DNA of 47,735 nucleotides, taken from a bacterium (GTDB lineage: Bacteria; CAIWAD01). Where the stretch lies: the NCBI GenBank assembly GCA_030685015.1, contig JAUXWS010000082.1:1-47735 (forward strand), in the 5' to 3' direction. Both the position numbers and the translations under genes were made by a program. Within the stretch, counting starts at the first letter, position 1. Each line of letters begins with the position of its first letter. The notes below the pieces were generated by a model, which searched no databases, had not been told where the DNA came from, and saw only the letters and a list, made by a program, of their open reading frames with translations. Below are positions 45,451 to 47,735 of this stretch, piece by piece.

Positions 45451-46665
45451 GTGCGCCGCTTCCGCTTCACGGTCCAGGCCCTGGCGGCCCTGACCACCAC
45501 CAAGAACCGCGAGTTCGTCCATGACGACCAGGTGCCGGCCCTCGCCGTACAGGTCACCGGCGCCGGCGGCAAGTCCTTCTACGTGGTCAAGCGCCACGGG
45601 CCGGGCAAGGTGGTGCGCCGGCTGGGCTCGCTGGACGAGCTGTCCATTCCCAAGGCGCGCATGCTGGCCGCCCAGTTCGTCTCCAGCCTGGCCCTGGGCG
45701 AGGAGCCCGAGCCCGTGCTGGACGAGGCGCCGCTGCTGGTGCGCCAGGCCCTGGCCGAGTACCTGGGCTACGCCCGCGAGCATCTCTCGCGGAAGACCGT
45801 CAAGGACTACCAGTCCCACGTGGCCCGGCATTTGAGCCGCTGGGCCGGGACGCGGCCGCTGATCCATGTTCGACGCAAGGAGGTGACCGCCCTGCACCAG
45901 AGCCTGGGCCAGCGATGCGGCCACTGCGCGGCCAACCGCGTCCTGGCCTTCCTGCGTGCTGCGTTGAATCGCGCCATCCGCGAGCACGAGCTGGACATGC
46001 CCAACCCGGCGGCCGGCGTGCGCTTCTACCGCGAGGAGGCCCGCACCCGCCGCCTCTTCCCCGAGGAGCTGCCCGCCTTCTTCCAGGCGGTTCGCGACGA
46101 GTCGAGCGAGGACGTGCGGGACTTTCTCCTGCTTGCCCTCTACACCGGCGCGCGCAAGGGCAATCTGCTCGCCATGCGCTGGGAGGACATCTCCTTTCCC
46201 CGGGCGGTGTGGATCGTGCCGGCGGGGCAGTCCAAGAATGGGCGCGAGCTGCAGGTGGTCCTCTCCAGCCACGCGCTGGAACTCTTGGAGGCCCGGCGGC
46301 AAGGGGTGGACAGCCCCTTCGTCTTTCCCGGTCGTGAAGGCGGGCGCATCTCGGCGGACCCGGCCCAGCCGCGCAGCGGACACATGGCCAATCCCAAGGT
46401 GGGCTGGGAGCGCGTGCTGACCCGGGCCGGGCTCTGCGGCCTGCGCATGCACGACCTCCGCCGCAGCCTGGCCTCCTTCCAGATCGACACGGGCACGCCG
46501 CTCGAGGTGATCCAAAAGACCCTGGGCCACGAATCGAAGGCCACCACCGAGATCTACGCCCGCCTAGCCACGGGTCCCGTGCGGGCCAGCCTGGAAAAGG
46601 CCACGGCCGCCATGCTGGCCTGTGGGGACAGCATGGCCGATCATGAGGGGAAGACTCGTGACTGA
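45451..46665 (+). CDS. Tyrosine recombinase (integrase)
   Basis: A 404-residue phage-type integrase. An N-terminal arm-binding DUF4102-like domain (VQVTGAGGKSFYVVKRHGPG) and a SAM-like core-binding domain (about 95-180) are followed by the catalytic domain with R235 (YTGARKGNLL), K262 (QSKNGRELQV), H334 and R337 (MHDLRRSLAS), H360 (TLGHES) and Y369 (TTEIYARL), a complete set. GTG start at 45451 with AGGAGG 4 bases upstream. Sits about 220 bp from the tRNA-Lys att scar and reads away from it, the usual arrangement for an integrative element. Confidence 0.94.
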   Translation: MRRFRFTVQALAALTTTKNREFVHDDQVPALAVQVTGAGGKSFYVVKRHGPGKVVRRLGSLDELSIPKARMLAAQFVSSLALGEEPEPVLDEAPLLVRQALAEYLGYAREHLSRKTVKDYQSHVARHLSRWAGTRPLIHVRRKEVTALHQSLGQRCGHCAANRVLAFLRAALNRAIREHELDMPNPAAGVRFYREEARTRRLFPEELPAFFQAVRDESSEDVRDFLLLALYTGARKGNLLAMRWEDISFPRAVWIVPAGQSKNGRELQVVLSSHALELLEARRQGVDSPFVFPGREGGRISADPAQPRSGHMANPKVGWERVLTRAGLCGLRMHDLRRSLASFQIDTGTPLEVIQKTLGHESKATTEIYARLATGPVRASLEKATAAMLACGDSMADHEGKTRD

Positions 46666-46759
46666 AACCGTAGTCACGACTTGTTATTGACGATCACGCG
46701 ATCATGGCTGCAAATGGCGCTTAAGGACTCGAGGCTCAACCATCTACCTGGAGGCTGTC

Positions 46760-47479
46760 ATGTCCACTCGTCCCATGCCTGCATCGTTGAATTCCGTGCT
46801 TCACGAGGCCGCTCGCCAGCTGGGGGATTCCTACAATCGTCTAGGCTGGCTGAACGGCGAGGTCGATGCGCCCATGCCCGAGCAGCACACTGTCGTGCAC
46901 CTGGCCGCCGCCCTGCGTAACCTGGGCTTCGCCGTGGCGCCGGAGGTTTACCTCAAGGGCAGCAATGGAACAAGTCGGCGTCGCGTGGACCTGCTGGCCC
47001 AGCGCCCAGGCGAGGTCTACGTTTTCGAGGCGAAGACCTTCGGTGGCTGGATTTTCGACGCCGTGGAAGAGGATGTGAAGCGGCTGGTTGCGTTCGGCAA
47101 GGCCGGTCCTCAGACAATGCCCTTCGAGGACACCGCGCGGGACCCGCTGGCCTTCTGGAAGCTGTCCAATGAGAAGTGGGGCTGCGTGGTGATCCAGTCC
47201 TTCCGGACGCCCCGCTTCGTCGAGGCATGGGAGAAGCTTGGCACCGGAACAACCCCACGCACCGGCCTGGAGCCGGGGGAACGGGAGACATGGGCGTCCA
47301 TCCTGCGCGACAATCGCAAGCGGGTGGGGTCGTCCACCGTCAGCGCCCTGGAGTCCCTGCTCACGCGCTTGCACGCCCTGGAGGCCCAGTTCGGCGCGAA
47401 GCGGGTGACAGATGATTTCGTCAAGGACACGGGCGCCCTGCACCTGCTCTGGGCGGCCTTTCCCATCGGGCAGAACTGA
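46760..47479 (+). CDS. PD-(D/E)XK-like protein of unknown function
   Basis: A 239-residue protein. Residues 76-92 read VDLLAQRPGEVYVFEAK, a D-X12-E-X-K arrangement (D77, E90, K92) with an upstream Glu at 62, matching the PD-(D/E)XK nuclease core. The C-terminal half is helical and includes a Cys-Val strand and FVEAWEKL. GGAGG lies 5 bases before the ATG. It follows the recombinase by about 95 bp and could be element cargo (a restriction-like or repair nuclease); no partner methylase or helicase is visible within the window. Confidence 0.7.
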   Translation: MSTRPMPASLNSVLHEAARQLGDSYNRLGWLNGEVDAPMPEQHTVVHLAAALRNLGFAVAPEVYLKGSNGTSRRRVDLLAQRPGEVYVFEAKTFGGWIFDAVEEDVKRLVAFGKAGPQTMPFEDTARDPLAFWKLSNEKWGCVVIQSFRTPRFVEAWEKLGTGTTPRTGLEPGERETWASILRDNRKRVGSSTVSALESLLTRLHALEAQFGAKRVTDDFVKDTGALHLLWAAFPIGQN

Positions 47480-47557
47480 TGCGGCCTTACCCGCGCCATG
47501 CGATGCAGGGCACTGCTTGATGTGGGGATTGTTGTCTCGGTGGGGGATCGCCCAGCA

Positions 47558-47735
47558 TCAGCGCAGCAGCGTCACCGTCCTCGTCTGCGCCCTTCCCGCC
47601 GCCTCCAGCGTGACCAGGTAGACGCCGCTGGCCAGGCGGCCGGCCTGGAAGGGCAGGTGGTGCGTGCCCGCCGGCAGGATGCCATCCACCAAGACGGCCA
47701 CCTGCTGCCCCAGCAGGTTGTGCACGACGAGGCGG
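47558..47735 (-). CDS. C-terminus of a T9SS-exported protein (type A sorting domain), partial
   Basis: Only the last 59 residues are inside the window; the 5' part continues past the right edge. The end reads VVHNLLGQQVAVLVDG, LPAGTHHLPFQAGRLASGVY and RTVTLLR, which is a type A C-terminal sorting domain recognised by the type IX secretion system. It shows that the host has T9SS and hence probably belongs to the FCB group. The nature of the passenger domain cannot be seen. Confidence 0.88.
   Translation of the reverse strand, partial: RLVVHNLLGQQVAVLVDGILPAGTHHLPFQAGRLASGVYLVTLEAAGRAQTRTVTLLR

Overview
The window is GC-rich chromosomal DNA from a Gram-negative bacterium. Three complete or partial RND-type efflux components with TolC-like outer-membrane factors imply an outer membrane. 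The gene running off the right edge ends in a type A sorting domain of the type IX secretion system, which points to the Bacteroidetes/FCB group or a related candidate phylum. I cannot name a species.

Positions 1-25,600 form a defence region. A CRISPR array of 35-bp repeats (1-891) lies downstream of a leader-like region and an adaptation module on the minus strand: cas2, a reverse transcriptase-Cas1 fusion, and two tandem small DUF1232 membrane proteins, each with an N-terminal CCHC zinc knuckle. An AT-rich insert (a ~219-bp element with terminal inverted repeats plus one TPR/transmembrane gene, 5,693-7,684) separates this from the interference module. That module is a tightly coupled minus-strand operon (18,645 to 7,719): DHH-like protein, cmr1, cmr2 (Cas10 without an HD domain but with GGDD), cmr3, cmr4, cmr5, cmr6, a two-helix membrane protein with a CARF-like domain, a DUF1874 ring nuclease (Crn2/AcrIII-1 family), a beta-CASP metallo-beta-lactamase nuclease and a small zinc protein. 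Divergent from it is a very large DEDDh exonuclease-RecQ-UvrD helicase, split into two overlapping reading frames. Together these suggest a type III-B system with memory acquired through reverse transcription, cyclic tetra-adenylate signalling to a membrane effector, and a built-in off switch.

Positions 25,588-26,298 are non-coding: a second small inverted-repeat element touches the helicase stop codon, followed by a run of hairpins. Positions 26,299-44,452 are a heavy-metal resistance region. A minus-strand operon (35,703 to 26,299) encodes a His-rich DUF2231 membrane protein, an outer-membrane factor, a CusB-like adaptor with three metal-binding zinc-ribbon-like repeats, a CusA-like pump, and an NtrC-type response regulator with its histidine kinase. 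A divergent Met/His-rich beta-propeller lipoprotein, a small His-rich protein and a Czc-like adaptor/pump/outer-membrane-factor set follow on the plus strand. Sequences resembling sigma-54 promoters sit on both sides of the divergent centre, which fits the NtrC-type regulator.

Positions 44,453-47,735 carry two partial tRNA-Lys 3' ends with terminators (attachment-site scars), a tyrosine recombinase, a PD-(D/E)XK-like protein and the 3' end of the T9SS-exported protein. Functions are inferred from motifs read by eye; no database search was run.
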